From Deltaproteobacteria bacterium RIFOXYD12_FULL_55_16 (GTDB lineage: Bacteria > Desulfobacterota > Desulfobulbia > Desulfobulbales > Desulfurivibrionaceae): DNA of 45,941 bases. Where the stretch lies: positions 1-45,941 of the forward strand of contig MGTC01000031.1 of assembly GCA_001799255.1 (NCBI GenBank), given 5' to 3'. Shown here piece by piece: positions 9,144 to 18,467 of this stretch (positions within the stretch are counted from its first letter, which is position 1; each line of letters begins with the position of its first letter). The position numbers and the translations under genes are program-made. A model generated the notes under the pieces. The model was not told where the DNA came from. It saw only the letters and a program-made list of their open reading frames with translations, and did no database searches.

Positions 9144-10202
9144 TTGGGCCAGGGAAGGGGGTTGCGAAAAAAAGGCCAACGACGGCCCGGCAGCATCAAG
9201 CGCCTGGTTGGCTGGCTGTGCGCCCTGGCCTTTTTGTGGCTGGCCGGTTTCGGGATCTGGCTCAGGATCTATGCCGTAACCCCCATGCCCATGCGGGAAG
9301 GGGGCAACCTGCATATTTTGATTCCTCCCCAGACAAGCCTCTCCGGCATCCAGGCCATTCTTGCCGATAACGGGGTGATCCCGCCGGGACGCGGCTTTTA
9401 CTATCTCGCCAGGATCTCCCTGCTCAGTCAGCGGTTACAGGCAGGGGAGTATCTTTTCCCTCCCGGACAAACCCCGGCTCAGATTCTCCGCACCCTTGCG
9501 GACGGCGCCACCGTGCGCTGGTCGGTAACTATCCCCGAAGGCGCCAGCATCTATCAGCTTGCCGAGATCCTGGCCCAGGGGGGCTGGGGGGAGCGCGATC
9601 TTTTTCTCAAACTGGCGCGTGAGCCTGAGCTGCTGGCCAGGCATGGGGTGCGGGCAAAAAGCCTGGAAGGCTACCTTTTCCCGGACACCTATCAACTGCT
9701 GCGCGGTCAGGATCCGAGGGAGATCTTCGGCCTGATGCTCGAACGGGGCAAAAAGGTGCGGCAGGAACTGGGCGATTTAAGCAACAATCCACTGGGCCTT
9801 TCCCCCCATGAGGTGCTTACCCTGGCCTCCATCGTGGAAAAAGAAACCGCCGATCCGCAAGAGCGGCCTCTCATCGCCAGAGTTTTTCTAAACCGGCTCA
9901 AGCATGGCATGCGACTGCAAACCGATCCCACCGTAATCTACGGGCTGAAAAATTTTGCTGGCAATCTCACCCGCAAAGACCTGGAAACCCCAACCCCCTA
10001 CAACACCTACCTGATCAGCGGCTTACCCCCTGGCCCCATCGCCAATCCGGGCCGGGACTCCATCGCCGCAGTGCTGCATCCCGCCCCGGCATCCTATCTC
10101 TATTTTGTTTCCAGGAATAATGGAACCCATTATTTTTCCTCTGATCTGGCCGAGCATAACCGGGCCGTGCTCAAGTACCAGAAAAGGGGAGGGGGCCGGT
10201 AA
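9144..10202 (+). CDS. mltG: Endolytic murein transglycosylase MltG
   Basis: A protein of 352 residues of the YceG/MltG family, an inner-membrane-anchored lytic enzyme that cuts nascent glycan strands and so sets their length. A basic N-terminus and one membrane helix (WLCALAFLWLAGFGIWL, about 24-40) are followed by a LysM-like region and the catalytic YceG domain. The domain has the ASIVEKET motif (about 229-236, which carries the catalytic glutamate) and the RLQTDPTVIYG signature. The start appears to be the TTG at 9144 with AGGGG nine bases upstream; another TTG at 9162 is possible. It ends 38 bases from a convergent gene, with no obvious terminator between them. Confidence 0.93.
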   Translation: MGQGRGLRKKGQRRPGSIKRLVGWLCALAFLWLAGFGIWLRIYAVTPMPMREGGNLHILIPPQTSLSGIQAILADNGVIPPGRGFYYLARISLLSQRLQAGEYLFPPGQTPAQILRTLADGATVRWSVTIPEGASIYQLAEILAQGGWGERDLFLKLAREPELLARHGVRAKSLEGYLFPDTYQLLRGQDPREIFGLMLERGKKVRQELGDLSNNPLGLSPHEVLTLASIVEKETADPQERPLIARVFLNRLKHGMRLQTDPTVIYGLKNFAGNLTRKDLETPTPYNTYLISGLPPGPIANPGRDSIAAVLHPAPASYLYFVSRNNGTHYFSSDLAEHNRAVLKYQKRGGGR

Positions 10203-10240
10203 CAGCCAACCCTGCAAAGCAACGCCCGCAATGATGGCCA

Positions 10241-12352
10241 TCAAGTCAGGCCGCGCTCGTAGTTGAAAGTCGTGGTTTCCGGCAGAGGCTGGTTGGCGGC
10301 AAGTGCGGCCAGCACCTGCCGTCCTCTTACGGACATAGCCCCGCAATGGCTCAGATCGGCGATGATCCGTCCCCCGCCCATCCCTTTGAGTGCAGCAAGA
10401 AAGCCCAGCAGGGAAAAATCCTGCTCCGCCAGCACCTCGGTGAGGCCGTGGTGCTGGCAAACGCGATAGCCTTCTCCTCCTTCCGCCCGCAACACCGAGC
10501 CTGGTTTTATCCCCCGAACCGGGATGCGGGAGAGCATTACCGGCAGCGGGCTGTAAACCGTGACCGCCAGGGGAGGCAGATGCCCGGCCCGACCTAAGAG
10601 CTCCCGCAGGTTCTGGCGGTCATCCTCCAGATTGGCGGTGAGTTCGGCAAGGCCCAACTCCTGCCAGGCAAGCGCTGCCTGGCTGTTTAAGGTATAGCAG
10701 CGAAAGCCGCCTAACAGGCTCAGACCGGCTAGACCGGCAAACAGGGGGAGATGCCCCAGATTGTTGAGGCGGAAGCGGCAGAAGCCCTGCCCCGCCAGCA
10801 TCCCCACCGCCCGGCGGTATTCGTCCCACTCAGCCCCGAAGAGCATGGCTGGAATCTCCCAGATAATTCGCCCCTGCCAAGCGGTGCTTCGATGAGCCAC
10901 CTTTTGCAACCCAGCCAGAGTCTCCGGGGTCAGCGGCAGTTCAAGCTCGCTAACCCCTGATTCCTCAAGGATCGGAAGATCCTGGGGCCCCCGGCCCCGC
11001 ACGGTCAGGGTCTGCACAACTGCCGCTTGAGGCAGGCCAGACAGCAAACTGCTCAAGGCCTGCGCTTTGGTCTGGGACAGGCTTTCCTGTTGGGCCTGGC
11101 TCTTTTTCGGCACAACCGCCTGATTAAGGGTCGCCTGGCAAGCCTCCGGGCTCAGAGTAAAAGCGGCCTTGCCGCCCACCTTGAAAACCTTGTCGCCTGT
11201 CTGGAAAAAACCGCCCTTGTCTGGAATCCGCACCCGGACAAAATCCCCGGCCTTGACGACTTTAAGTTTTTTCTGCTCTATCCAGAGCTCCCGCACCGTA
11301 AAGCCGGTGCCTGCCTGATCGTTCTGCGGTTGAATACGGATCCGGTCGCCCACATGCAGCCGGTCGCTGGTGACAAAGCCGAGCAGGCCGCCGCGCAGCG
11401 AACTTACCTCGCCAAGATGCTTGCCCAGGGTGCCTTGCTTGGAGGAATCCGCCATCCCCGCCGGCACGGAACCGGCAAGAAAACCCTTGGTCGCCTGACG
11501 GCCAAAGGACAGGGCCAGCTGTTCCTGTGCTTCCAGCATCGCCTGTTTGCGCCCGCTTTCCGGAGCATCCAGCACCAGCCGGTAAGCCGCCACCACCCGG
11601 GCCACATATTCGGCGCTCTTCATTCGTCCTTCAATCTTGAGGCTGATGACCCCGGCTTTGAGCAGTTGCGGCAGCAGGGACAGGGCGGAGAAATCGCTGG
11701 TGGAAAAATGGTAGCCTGGCTGTTGCCGGTTGAGATATTTACGGCGGCAGGGCTGGGCGCAGCGGCCTCGGTTGCCGCTCATCCCGCTGGCGGCGGAAGA
11801 AAACAGGCACTGGCCGGAAACGGAAAAACAAAGAGCGCCGTGGACAAAATGCTCCAGCTCGATGCTGCTCTGCTGCCGGATGGCAGCGATCTCCGCCAGC
11901 GACAACTCCCGGGCCAGAACCGCCCGGGTAAACCCCATCTGGGCAAGCATCTGCACCCCGGCCGCGTTATGCACGGCCAGTTGGGTTGAGGCATGCAGGG
12001 GCAACTGGGGGAAATGGGTGCGAGCCAGCCGCCAGACCCCGAGATCCTGGATGATGAGCCCATCCACCCCAATCCCGGCCAGGTCGGCCAAAACCCCTAC
12101 CAGCTGGGGCAGCTCCTTTTCTTTGATCAGGGTGTTGAGGGCGAGGTAGAGCCGCCGGTGCTGCTGATGGGCGTGGGCAGCCATTCTTTCCACCTCGGCA
12201 AGGGTGAAATTCTTGGCCTTGGCCCGGGCGGAAAATTCCTTTAAGCCGCAATACACCGCATCGGCCCCGTTTTCCAGGGCGGCGAAAAATGATTCCAGGC
12301 TTCCCACCGGGGCCAGGAGTTCGATTTTTTTGCTTGTTTTCTGGTGTGTCAT
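10241..12352 (-). CDS. U32 family protein, RlhA (YdcP)-like
   Basis: A protein of 703 residues. The N-terminal half is a U32 domain starting IELLAPVGSLESFFAALENGADAVYCG. It holds the U32 signature around residues 160-185 (ELEHFVHGALCFSVSGQC) and further cysteines (GNRGRCAQPC) that in this family bind an Fe-S cluster. The long C-terminal part matches the arrangement in the larger U32 proteins. Characterised relatives (RlhA, TrhP, UbiU/UbiV) hydroxylate RNA or ubiquinone precursors rather than cut protein. The length best fits RlhA, which modifies 23S rRNA C2501. The start is the ATG at 12352; the in-frame codons before it lack support. It lies 44 bases after the receiver-TPR gene on the same strand. 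Confidence 0.88.
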   Translation of the reverse strand: MTHQKTSKKIELLAPVGSLESFFAALENGADAVYCGLKEFSARAKAKNFTLAEVERMAAHAHQQHRRLYLALNTLIKEKELPQLVGVLADLAGIGVDGLIIQDLGVWRLARTHFPQLPLHASTQLAVHNAAGVQMLAQMGFTRAVLARELSLAEIAAIRQQSSIELEHFVHGALCFSVSGQCLFSSAASGMSGNRGRCAQPCRRKYLNRQQPGYHFSTSDFSALSLLPQLLKAGVISLKIEGRMKSAEYVARVVAAYRLVLDAPESGRKQAMLEAQEQLALSFGRQATKGFLAGSVPAGMADSSKQGTLGKHLGEVSSLRGGLLGFVTSDRLHVGDRIRIQPQNDQAGTGFTVRELWIEQKKLKVVKAGDFVRVRIPDKGGFFQTGDKVFKVGGKAAFTLSPEACQATLNQAVVPKKSQAQQESLSQTKAQALSSLLSGLPQAAVVQTLTVRGRGPQDLPILEESGVSELELPLTPETLAGLQKVAHRSTAWQGRIIWEIPAMLFGAEWDEYRRAVGMLAGQGFCRFRLNNLGHLPLFAGLAGLSLLGGFRCYTLNSQAALAWQELGLAELTANLEDDRQNLRELLGRAGHLPPLAVTVYSPLPVMLSRIPVRGIKPGSVLRAEGGEGYRVCQHHGLTEVLAEQDFSLLGFLAALKGMGGGRIIADLSHCGAMSVRGRQVLAALAANQPLPETTTFNYERGLT

Positions 12353-12396
12353 TTTCCCTGCCCCTCTGCCTTGCAGGGAAACGTCCGTCCCAGACT

Positions 12397-13560
12397 TTAC
12401 AGGCACTTGTTCAGAATATCGCGGGCTTCCTTGTGGCCTGGATCAAGCCGGAGTACCTTTGAAACCCACTGGTCGGCCCGCACCGGCCGCTGCATCGAAA
12501 AATAAATCTTGCCCAGGGCCAGAAAAAGTTCAATATCGTTGTATGTTTTCTCCGCCGCCTTCTCAAGCACCTTGACCGCTTCGTTGCAATCGCCCGCAGC
12601 ATACATGGCCATGCCGATTTTTTTGTTCAGATAGGTGCGTTCCGGGTCTGCCCTCAGCACCTCGCTGTAGCATTTAATTGCCAGCCCTAACAGGCCGCAG
12701 TCATTATAGATATTGGCGACCTCCTCCTTGAAATCGAGATCGCTACCCTTTATTTTTAAAACCAGGCGCAGGATTTTCTCCGCTTCGGGCAGCATTTTTT
12801 TCTTGATAAGCAGCTTGGCAAAATTCATTGCCCGTCCCGCATGCCTGGGGCTGATCTCCATGGCCAGATTGAAGTTTTCCAGGGCCATATCCATCTTGCC
12901 CTGATGATAGTAAATCTGCCCCAGGGCATGATAGGAAACAACATCAAGCCGGTTGATCTCAACAGCCTTTTCAAAACAGAGGCGGGCTTTTTCCAAGTCT
13001 CTCTTTTTCCCGAAAAGCCGCCCCATCTCCCGGTAGGGCTTTGAGGAGCGCTCATTGAGTCTGGCCGCCTCCTTAGCTACGGCAATGGCGCCGTCAAGAT
13101 CGCCGTTTTCCTCAAGGGTACGGGCCTGAAGCAGCAACTGGCTGAAGGGAGACGGGTCGTTGATCTGGCCCAGAAGCTCCATAACCTTCTGCTCCAGGGT
13201 CGCGGTGACAAAGGGTTTGGTCAGATATGCGTCAACATCGTGCTCAGCTGCTTCAGCAACGATGTCCATGTTGGTTTCCGCAGTAATCATGAGAAAGGGG
13301 AGGTGGCACAATCTCTTGCTGGAACGAACCAGGCCCAACAGCTCGGTGCCGGACATATAGGGCATGTAGTAATCACAGATGATAAAATCAATGACGATAT
13401 TTTCATCCTGAAGCAGCTCCCATGCCTCCCGGCCATCGGCCGCCTCATGAAACTTCTTGCCAAAATGGATCAGTCTCAGCATGGCCTTGATGGATCGACG
13501 CATATTGTCGATGTCATCCACGATCAGAAAAGCCATATCTTTGGGGGCTTTGAGCTTCAT
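12397..13560 (-). CDS. Response regulator with receiver and TPR domains
   Basis: A protein of 387 residues. Residues 8-130 form a CheY-like receiver with the acidic pair Asp15-Asp16, phospho-acceptor Asp63 (DFIICDYYMPYMSG), Thr in MITAETN and Lys in LTKPF. The rest is a string of about six tetratricopeptide repeats (for example EKARLCFEKAVEINRLD and MALENFNLAMEISP), pointing to protein-protein output rather than DNA binding. The start is the ATG at 13560 (MKLKAPKDMAFLIVDD); a much longer upstream frame overlaps the kinase gene and is rejected. It follows the GAF histidine kinase by 40 bases on the same strand and is its likely partner. The output pathway is unknown. Confidence 0.9.
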   Translation of the reverse strand: MKLKAPKDMAFLIVDDIDNMRRSIKAMLRLIHFGKKFHEAADGREAWELLQDENIVIDFIICDYYMPYMSGTELLGLVRSSKRLCHLPFLMITAETNMDIVAEAAEHDVDAYLTKPFVTATLEQKVMELLGQINDPSPFSQLLLQARTLEENGDLDGAIAVAKEAARLNERSSKPYREMGRLFGKKRDLEKARLCFEKAVEINRLDVVSYHALGQIYYHQGKMDMALENFNLAMEISPRHAGRAMNFAKLLIKKKMLPEAEKILRLVLKIKGSDLDFKEEVANIYNDCGLLGLAIKCYSEVLRADPERTYLNKKIGMAMYAAGDCNEAVKVLEKAAEKTYNDIELFLALGKIYFSMQRPVRADQWVSKVLRLDPGHKEARDILNKCL

Positions 13561-13600
13561 CCAGTTTTTCTTCTCTTTATTGTCTGAGGTTAACTGCGGG

Positions 13601-14860
13601 TCACAGAGGCAGGGTAAAATAAAAACGGGAGCCCTGCCCTGGTTCGCTCTCAACAAAGATCCGGCCTCGATGAATCTCCACGGCCAGACGGCAGAAATAA
13701 AGGCCAAGGCCGGTACCGACCAGGGCGTCCTGCTTGTCAGAGACTCGGGCGTATTTCTCAAAAATGGTGCTGTGCTTTGCCGCTGGGATTCCTGGGCCTT
13801 GATCCTGCACATAAAATTCCAGCCGTTTTTTACCGGGCACCTGCCGACAGCCAAAACGGATCGTGGTATTGCCCTCGCTATAGCCCAGGGCATTGGTGAG
13901 CAAATTCTGCAGCACCCGCAGGATGAGGGTTCGATCCAGGGCAATCTGCGGCAGATCCTCTTGCGCCTCCAGGATCAGATCAACCGTCTTGATTCTGGCC
14001 AGAGCCTTGATGGAGCTCAGGCATTCGGCCAGGATAAGGCCGGGAGCGACCACCTCCTTGATGGGCGTAAACTTGCCGTCTTCAATCTTGCCGATGTTCA
14101 CCAGGTTTAAGATCATGCGCACTGCCCGATCGCAGCCCATCTGGGCTGAATCCAGAAACTCCCGGTTTTTTCCGGCAACGGTGTAGGAAAGAATGTCGAG
14201 ATTGGCCACCACCTCGGAGAGCGGCCCTTTGAGGTCATGGATCAGCATACGGGAAAGTTCGGCGCGCAAGGCCTCCTGGCGCCGCAACTCACGGTTGCGC
14301 TCCCTGAGGATCCGCTGCTGCCGACGGAGATTCTGTTGCAGGTTTTCCTGGACAAGCAGGGAAAGGATAACGCTGCTGAAGTCAAAAAGACGGGTGATGT
14401 CCTCCTTGAGCAAGTCCCGGTCGCCGATCTTGTCGGTCACGTTGACAACACCCAGAATCTTACCCTTGTTGAGGATAGGCAAGGACAGCAACGAGTTGCG
14501 CCGGTAGCTGCTGCGCCCTGTACTGTCAAACCGTTCGTCTTTGGAGATATCCTTGATAAAGAGAGGCTCCTGATGTCTGGCCACCCATGAGGCCACGGAA
14601 CGTTCATCGCTGAGAAGCTGTTCCTGGCCGAGGATCTCACTTCGCCTTGCCGCCCGGACTACCAGAAAGTTCTTTCGCTCAAGCACCATAAGGGAGCCTT
14701 GTTCCACCCCCAGGTATTCCAGAATGAGATCAAGAATCCTTCCCAGACGCGCATGATAGCCAAGGCGCCTGGTGTTGATCACCTCGGCAATCCGGGAAAA
14801 ACTGTTCAGCAGTCGATTGGCCAGCTCCAGATCCAGCAGCTCTTTCTCCTTACCCTGCAC
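13601..14860 (-). CDS. Soluble GAF-domain sensor histidine kinase
   Basis: About 419 residues with no membrane segment. A GAF sensor domain (about 30-180) is followed by a coiled coil rich in Arg/Glu/Gln, a DHp helix with the phospho-acceptor His in RMLIHDLKGPLSEV, and a HATPase domain with N-box LQNLLTNAL and G-boxes DQGPGIP and GTGLGLYFCRLA. A GTG at 14860 with AAGGGG five bases upstream is a better start than the TTG at 14890. It presumably senses a cytoplasmic small molecule or redox state and phosphorylates the receiver-TPR protein encoded next to it. A family II repeat lies between it and guaA. Confidence 0.9.
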   Translation of the reverse strand: MQGKEKELLDLELANRLLNSFSRIAEVINTRRLGYHARLGRILDLILEYLGVEQGSLMVLERKNFLVVRAARRSEILGQEQLLSDERSVASWVARHQEPLFIKDISKDERFDSTGRSSYRRNSLLSLPILNKGKILGVVNVTDKIGDRDLLKEDITRLFDFSSVILSLLVQENLQQNLRRQQRILRERNRELRRQEALRAELSRMLIHDLKGPLSEVVANLDILSYTVAGKNREFLDSAQMGCDRAVRMILNLVNIGKIEDGKFTPIKEVVAPGLILAECLSSIKALARIKTVDLILEAQEDLPQIALDRTLILRVLQNLLTNALGYSEGNTTIRFGCRQVPGKKRLEFYVQDQGPGIPAAKHSTIFEKYARVSDKQDALVGTGLGLYFCRLAVEIHRGRIFVESEPGQGSRFYFTLPL

Positions 14861-14943
14861 GGCAGCCCCTTTTTGTAGTGAAAAGTGCAAAATGCCAAGT
14901 TAAAAGTTGTGGATGAGAAACGAACAGGTAACTTACCCCTGCC

Positions 14944-15000
14944 TTTTACACCCAAAGGGCATAAGTTTCGTTTGAGCAGGCAAGCTGCTCAACTCAGCTT
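14944..15000 (+). repeat. Family II repeat, copy 1 (57 bp)
   Basis: Built of modules: CACCCAAAGGGCATAAG, then TTTCGTTTG, then a hairpin TTGAGCAG-GCAAG-CTGCTCAA, then CTCAGCTT. It is identical over all 57 bases, in inverted orientation, to 16655-16711 on the other side of guaA. Confidence 0.92.
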
Positions 15001-15050
15001 AACTCTCCACTTTCAACTCTTCATTTTTAACTGTGCCTGTAAAGGCACGC

Positions 15051-16622
15051 CTATTCCCATTCGATGGTTCCCGGCGGCTTGCCGGTCACATCGTAAACCA
15101 CCCGGGAGATGCCGCGCACCTCATTAACGATACGCCGGGAGACATGGTCAAGAAATTCGTAAGGAAGATGCGCCCAGCGGGCGGTCATGAAATCAACCGT
15201 CTCAACGGCCCGCAAGGCCACCACATGGGCGTACTGCCGGTTGTCACCGACCACGCCCACCGATTTCACCGGGAGGAAGACGGTGAAGGCCTGGGAAACC
15301 TTGTCGTAGAGTTCGTTTTTGTGCAGCTCCTCGATGAAGATCGCGTCGGCCAGACGCAGGGTGTCGGCGTAATCCTTGCGCACCTCACCCAGAATACGCA
15401 CCCCAAGACCCGGGCCGGGGAAGGGATGCCGGTAGACCATCTCAAAGGGCAACCCCAGTTCGACCCCGATAGTGCGAACCTCGTCCTTGAACAGCTCGCG
15501 CAGGGGCTCGACCAGGCCGAGCTTCATGTACTCCGGCAGGCCGCCTACATTATGATGGCTCTTGATCACCTTGGCCTTGCCGGTTTTGGCTCCGGCCGAC
15601 TCGATGACATCGGGGTAGATGGTGCCCTGGGCCAGCCACTTGGCATTGGCGAGTTTTCCCGCCTCCTCCTCAAAGACCTCGATAAAGGTGTTGCCGATGA
15701 TCTTGCGTTTCTGTTCTGGATCTTCCACGCCTTTGAGCCCGGAAAGAAACCGTTGCTCCGCGTCCACCCGCAGCACCTTGACCCCCATGTGCCTGGCAAA
15801 GGTGGTCATAACCTGATCGCCCTCATCCAGGCGCAGCAGGCCGTTGTCCACAAAAACGCAGGTGAGCTGGGCGCCGATGGCCCGATGCAGCAGGGCCGCG
15901 ACCACCGAGGAATCAACCCCGCCGGAAAGCCCCAGCAGCACCTCGTCTTCTCCCACCTGGGCGTGGATCTGGGCGATGGCGTTGTCAATGATATTGCTTG
16001 GCGTCCAGAGGCGGCCGCAGCCGCAGATCTGGTGGACAAAGCGCTCGATGATCCGTTGGCCCTGACGGGTATGGGTCACCTCCGGGTGGAACTGGAGGCC
16101 ATAGAAGCGGCGGGTTTCATCCGCCATGCCGGCCAGGGGGGCGCTGTCGCTCTCGCAGATGGCAACAAAGCCTGCGGGCAGCCGGTTGACCCGGTCGCCA
16201 TGGCTCATCCAGACGTCGAGCAGGCCATAACCTTCGGGGCTGGCATGATCCTCGATGTCGGTGAGCAGCTTGGAATGGTTGCGGGCCCGCACCTGGGCAT
16301 AGCCGTATTCGCGTTTGCCTGCAGCCTCAACCTCGCCGCCCAGCTGGGCGGCCATGGTCTGAAGGCCATAACAGATGCCAAGCACCGGCACGCCCAGGGT
16401 GAAAACCGCCTCAGCGGCGCGGGGGGTCTCAGCCTCATGCACCGACTGGGGCCCGCCTGAGAGGATGATCCCCCTGGGGCCAAAAGCCAGAATCTCCTCT
16501 GAGGTCATGTCCCAGGGATAGAGTTCGCAATACACCCCGGCCTCCCGCACCCTGCGGGCAATGAGCTGGGTATACTGGGAGCCGAAATCAAGAATCAGTA
16601 TCTTTTCGCTGTGGATATCCAT
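15051..16622 (-). CDS. guaA: GMP synthase (glutamine-hydrolysing)
   Basis: A protein of 523 residues converting XMP, glutamine and ATP to GMP, the last step of de novo guanine nucleotide synthesis. The N-terminal class I amidotransferase carries nucleophile Cys84 (GICYGLQ) and the intact QFHPEVTHT motif. The ATP pyrophosphatase P-loop LSGGVDSSV lies near 225-235, and the C-terminal dimerisation domain ends [17 protein letters not shown]. The ATG at 16622 has AAAGGTG as its ribosome site. It is downstream of guaB on the same strand with 182 bases between them. The gene is bracketed by two identical inverted 57-bp repeats. Confidence 0.98.
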   Translation of the reverse strand: MDIHSEKILILDFGSQYTQLIARRVREAGVYCELYPWDMTSEEILAFGPRGIILSGGPQSVHEAETPRAAEAVFTLGVPVLGICYGLQTMAAQLGGEVEAAGKREYGYAQVRARNHSKLLTDIEDHASPEGYGLLDVWMSHGDRVNRLPAGFVAICESDSAPLAGMADETRRFYGLQFHPEVTHTRQGQRIIERFVHQICGCGRLWTPSNIIDNAIAQIHAQVGEDEVLLGLSGGVDSSVVAALLHRAIGAQLTCVFVDNGLLRLDEGDQVMTTFARHMGVKVLRVDAEQRFLSGLKGVEDPEQKRKIIGNTFIEVFEEEAGKLANAKWLAQGTIYPDVIESAGAKTGKAKVIKSHHNVGGLPEYMKLGLVEPLRELFKDEVRTIGVELGLPFEMVYRHPFPGPGLGVRILGEVRKDYADTLRLADAIFIEELHKNELYDKVSQAFTVFLPVKSVGVVGDNRQYAHVVALRAVETVDFMTARWAHLPYEFLDHVSRRIVNEVRGISRVVYDVTGKPPGTIEWE

Positions 16623-16654
16623 TTTTCACCTTTGGTGAAAATAATTAAAAGTTA

Positions 16655-16711
16655 AAGCTGAGTTGAGCAGCTTGCCTGCTCAAACGAAACTTATGCCCTT
16701 TGGGTGTAAAA
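16655..16711 (-). repeat. Family II repeat, copy 2 (57 bp)
   Basis: A perfect inverted copy of 14944-15000, placed between guaB and guaA. Bases 16700-16800 after it are AT-rich, made of short variants of AAAATGAAAAGTTAA and their complements, with no coding sign. Confidence 0.92.
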
Positions 16712-16804
16712 ATGCAAAATGAAAAGTTAAGGGAAATTCTTTCGCTCTGGGTTGCGCTTTGCATTCGTAACTTTTCATTATACACTTTTCATTTTTCACT
16801 CTCT

Positions 16805-18265
16805 TTAACCCAATCTGTAATTCGGGGCCTCTTTGGTGATGATTACATCGTGGACATGGCTTTCCTTGAGGCCTGCGGCAGTGATCTTGACAAATCTCGC
16901 CTTCTGGCGCAGCTCCTCGATGGTGGCCGCGCCCAGATAGCCCATGCCGGAACGCAGGCCGCCCATGAGCTGGTAGATCATATCGGAAAGCGGCCCCCGG
17001 TAGGGCACCTTGCCCTCGATCCCCTCGGGGACGAACTTTTCCTGGCTCTCTATCCCTTCCTGAAAGTAGCGGTCGCTGGAGCCCTGCTTCATGGCTCCGA
17101 GCGAGCCCATCCCCCGGTAGCCCTTGTAGGTTCGGCCCTGGTAGAGGAAGGTTTCGCCGGGTGATTCATCGGTGCCGGCAAAGAGGCTGCCGATCATCAC
17201 CACCCTGGCCCCGATGCCGATGGCCTTGGCGATTTCGCCCGAGTACTTGATTCCGCCATCGGCAATCACCGGAATGCCGAATTTTTCCGCAGCCTTGGAA
17301 CAGTTATGGATCGCGCTCATCTGCGGCACTCCGACCCCGGCCACGATGCGGGTGGTGCAGATGGAGCCGGGCCCGACCCCGACCTTTACGCAATCGGCTC
17401 CCGCCCGGATCAGGGCCTCAGCCCCTTCCGCCGTGGCCACATTGCCCGCAATGATCTGCAGTTCGGGAAAGGCGTCCTTGATCCGGGTCAGGGCGTTCAG
17501 GATATTGCGGGAATGTCCGTGCGCCGAATCAAGAACCACCACATCCACCCCAACGCTCATCAATCTTTCCACATGCCCCAGCCCGCTGTTCACGCCAATG
17601 GCCGCGCCTACCCGCAGACGGCCCAGGTCATCCTTGGCGGCATTAGGATATTTCTTTACCTTTTCAATGTCCTTGATGGTAATCAGCCCCTGAAGATTGC
17701 CCTCGTCATCCACCACCAGGAGTTTTTCGATCCGGTGTTCATGCAGGAGGGCCTTGGACTGTTCCAGGGTGATGCCAGCCTTGGCGGTCACCAGATTCTT
17801 GCTGGTCATAACATCCCGAACCAGCAGATCCTCGTCGGAAACAAAGCGCAGGTCACGGTTGGTGACAATGCCGACCAGCTTGGTGCCCCGCAATACCGGC
17901 ACCCCGGAGATCCGGTAGTTGCGCATGATCTCGTTGACCTCCCGCACAGTCTGGGCATCGTTCGCCGTGATCGGATCGATGACCATGCCTGACTCGGACT
18001 TCTTGACCTTGCGCACCTCGCGAACCTGTTCTTCCACGCTCATGTTTTTATGGATGATCCCGATCCCGCCTTCCCTGGCCATGGCAATGGCCGCCCGATG
18101 TTCGGTGACCGTGTCCATGGCCGCGCTGACCAGAGGAATATTTAAGGTAATCGACTTGGTCAGCATCGTGGCCAGACTCACTTCACTGGGCAGGATCTCG
18201 GAAGCGGCAGGCACCAGAAGCAGATCGTCAAAGGTATAGGCATGCTCGATGGTCTGGATTGACAT
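16805..18265 (-). CDS. guaB: Inosine-5'-monophosphate dehydrogenase
   Basis: A protein of 486 residues oxidising IMP to XMP with NAD, the rate-limiting step towards GMP. The TIM barrel starts [21 protein letters not shown]. Two CBS domains are inserted (about 95-205, including [19 protein letters not shown]), and the active-site loop [16 protein letters not shown] carries the catalytic Cys near residue 303. The C-terminal flap and Arg-Tyr motif ([12 protein letters not shown]) is present. The ATG at 18265 has AAAGGAG nine bases upstream. It precedes guaA, giving the classic guaBA order, but repeats separate the two genes. Confidence 0.98.
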   Translation of the reverse strand: MSIQTIEHAYTFDDLLLVPAASEILPSEVSLATMLTKSITLNIPLVSAAMDTVTEHRAAIAMAREGGIGIIHKNMSVEEQVREVRKVKKSESGMVIDPITANDAQTVREVNEIMRNYRISGVPVLRGTKLVGIVTNRDLRFVSDEDLLVRDVMTSKNLVTAKAGITLEQSKALLHEHRIEKLLVVDDEGNLQGLITIKDIEKVKKYPNAAKDDLGRLRVGAAIGVNSGLGHVERLMSVGVDVVVLDSAHGHSRNILNALTRIKDAFPELQIIAGNVATAEGAEALIRAGADCVKVGVGPGSICTTRIVAGVGVPQMSAIHNCSKAAEKFGIPVIADGGIKYSGEIAKAIGIGARVVMIGSLFAGTDESPGETFLYQGRTYKGYRGMGSLGAMKQGSSDRYFQEGIESQEKFVPEGIEGKVPYRGPLSDMIYQLMGGLRSGMGYLGAATIEELRQKARFVKITAAGLKESHVHDVIITKEAPNYRLG

Positions 18266-18397
18266 CAGTGGACTCCTTTAAAAAAGGCGACGGGATTGGC
18301 CTTGTTTGTCAAGGCGCCATCCAGAAAACAGGCGGCAAAAAAACAGCTGGTCTTTACTATAAAGAATTTTTGCTTCTAAGGTCAATGACGAGTTTGT

Positions 18398-18467
18398 TAA
18401 AGCTGAGTTGAGCAGCTTGCCGGATTTTATGCCCTTTAGGGTGCAAACAAAACTTATACCCTCTGGG
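18398..18467 (-). repeat. Family II repeat, copy 3 (70 bp form)
   Basis: The longer form, with the CACCC-AAAGGG-CATAA module duplicated. It matches 35442-35511 over 70 bases with one difference, in inverted orientation. Its left end lies in the spacer upstream of guaB; its right end encodes the last residues and stop of the Ppx/GppA-like gene. Confidence 0.9.

Noticed and set aside
13561-13944. A long N-terminal extension of the receiver-TPR protein
   Set aside because: It is antisense in character, overlaps the kinase coding region in another frame and lacks a ribosome site; the receiver domain starts properly at 13560.
14861-14890. TTG start at 14890 for the GAF kinase
   Set aside because: It lacks a ribosome site, whereas the GTG at 14860 has AAGGGG five bases upstream.
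15033-15048. GTGCCT-GTAA-AGGCAC hairpin after guaA as a terminator
   Set aside because: The stem is only 6 bp and no T run follows on the minus strand.
15033-16460. A 475-codon open frame antisense to guaA
   Set aside because: A shadow frame caused by GC-rich codon use opposite a certain gene; its translation resembles no protein family. The same applies to long antisense frames opposite pcnB (25801-27171) and pepN (43593-44996).
16700-16800. AT-rich stretch between guaB and guaA as a purine riboswitch
   Set aside because: It is built of simple AAAATGAAAAGTTAA-like repeats, with no conserved aptamer core or gene-proximal terminator.
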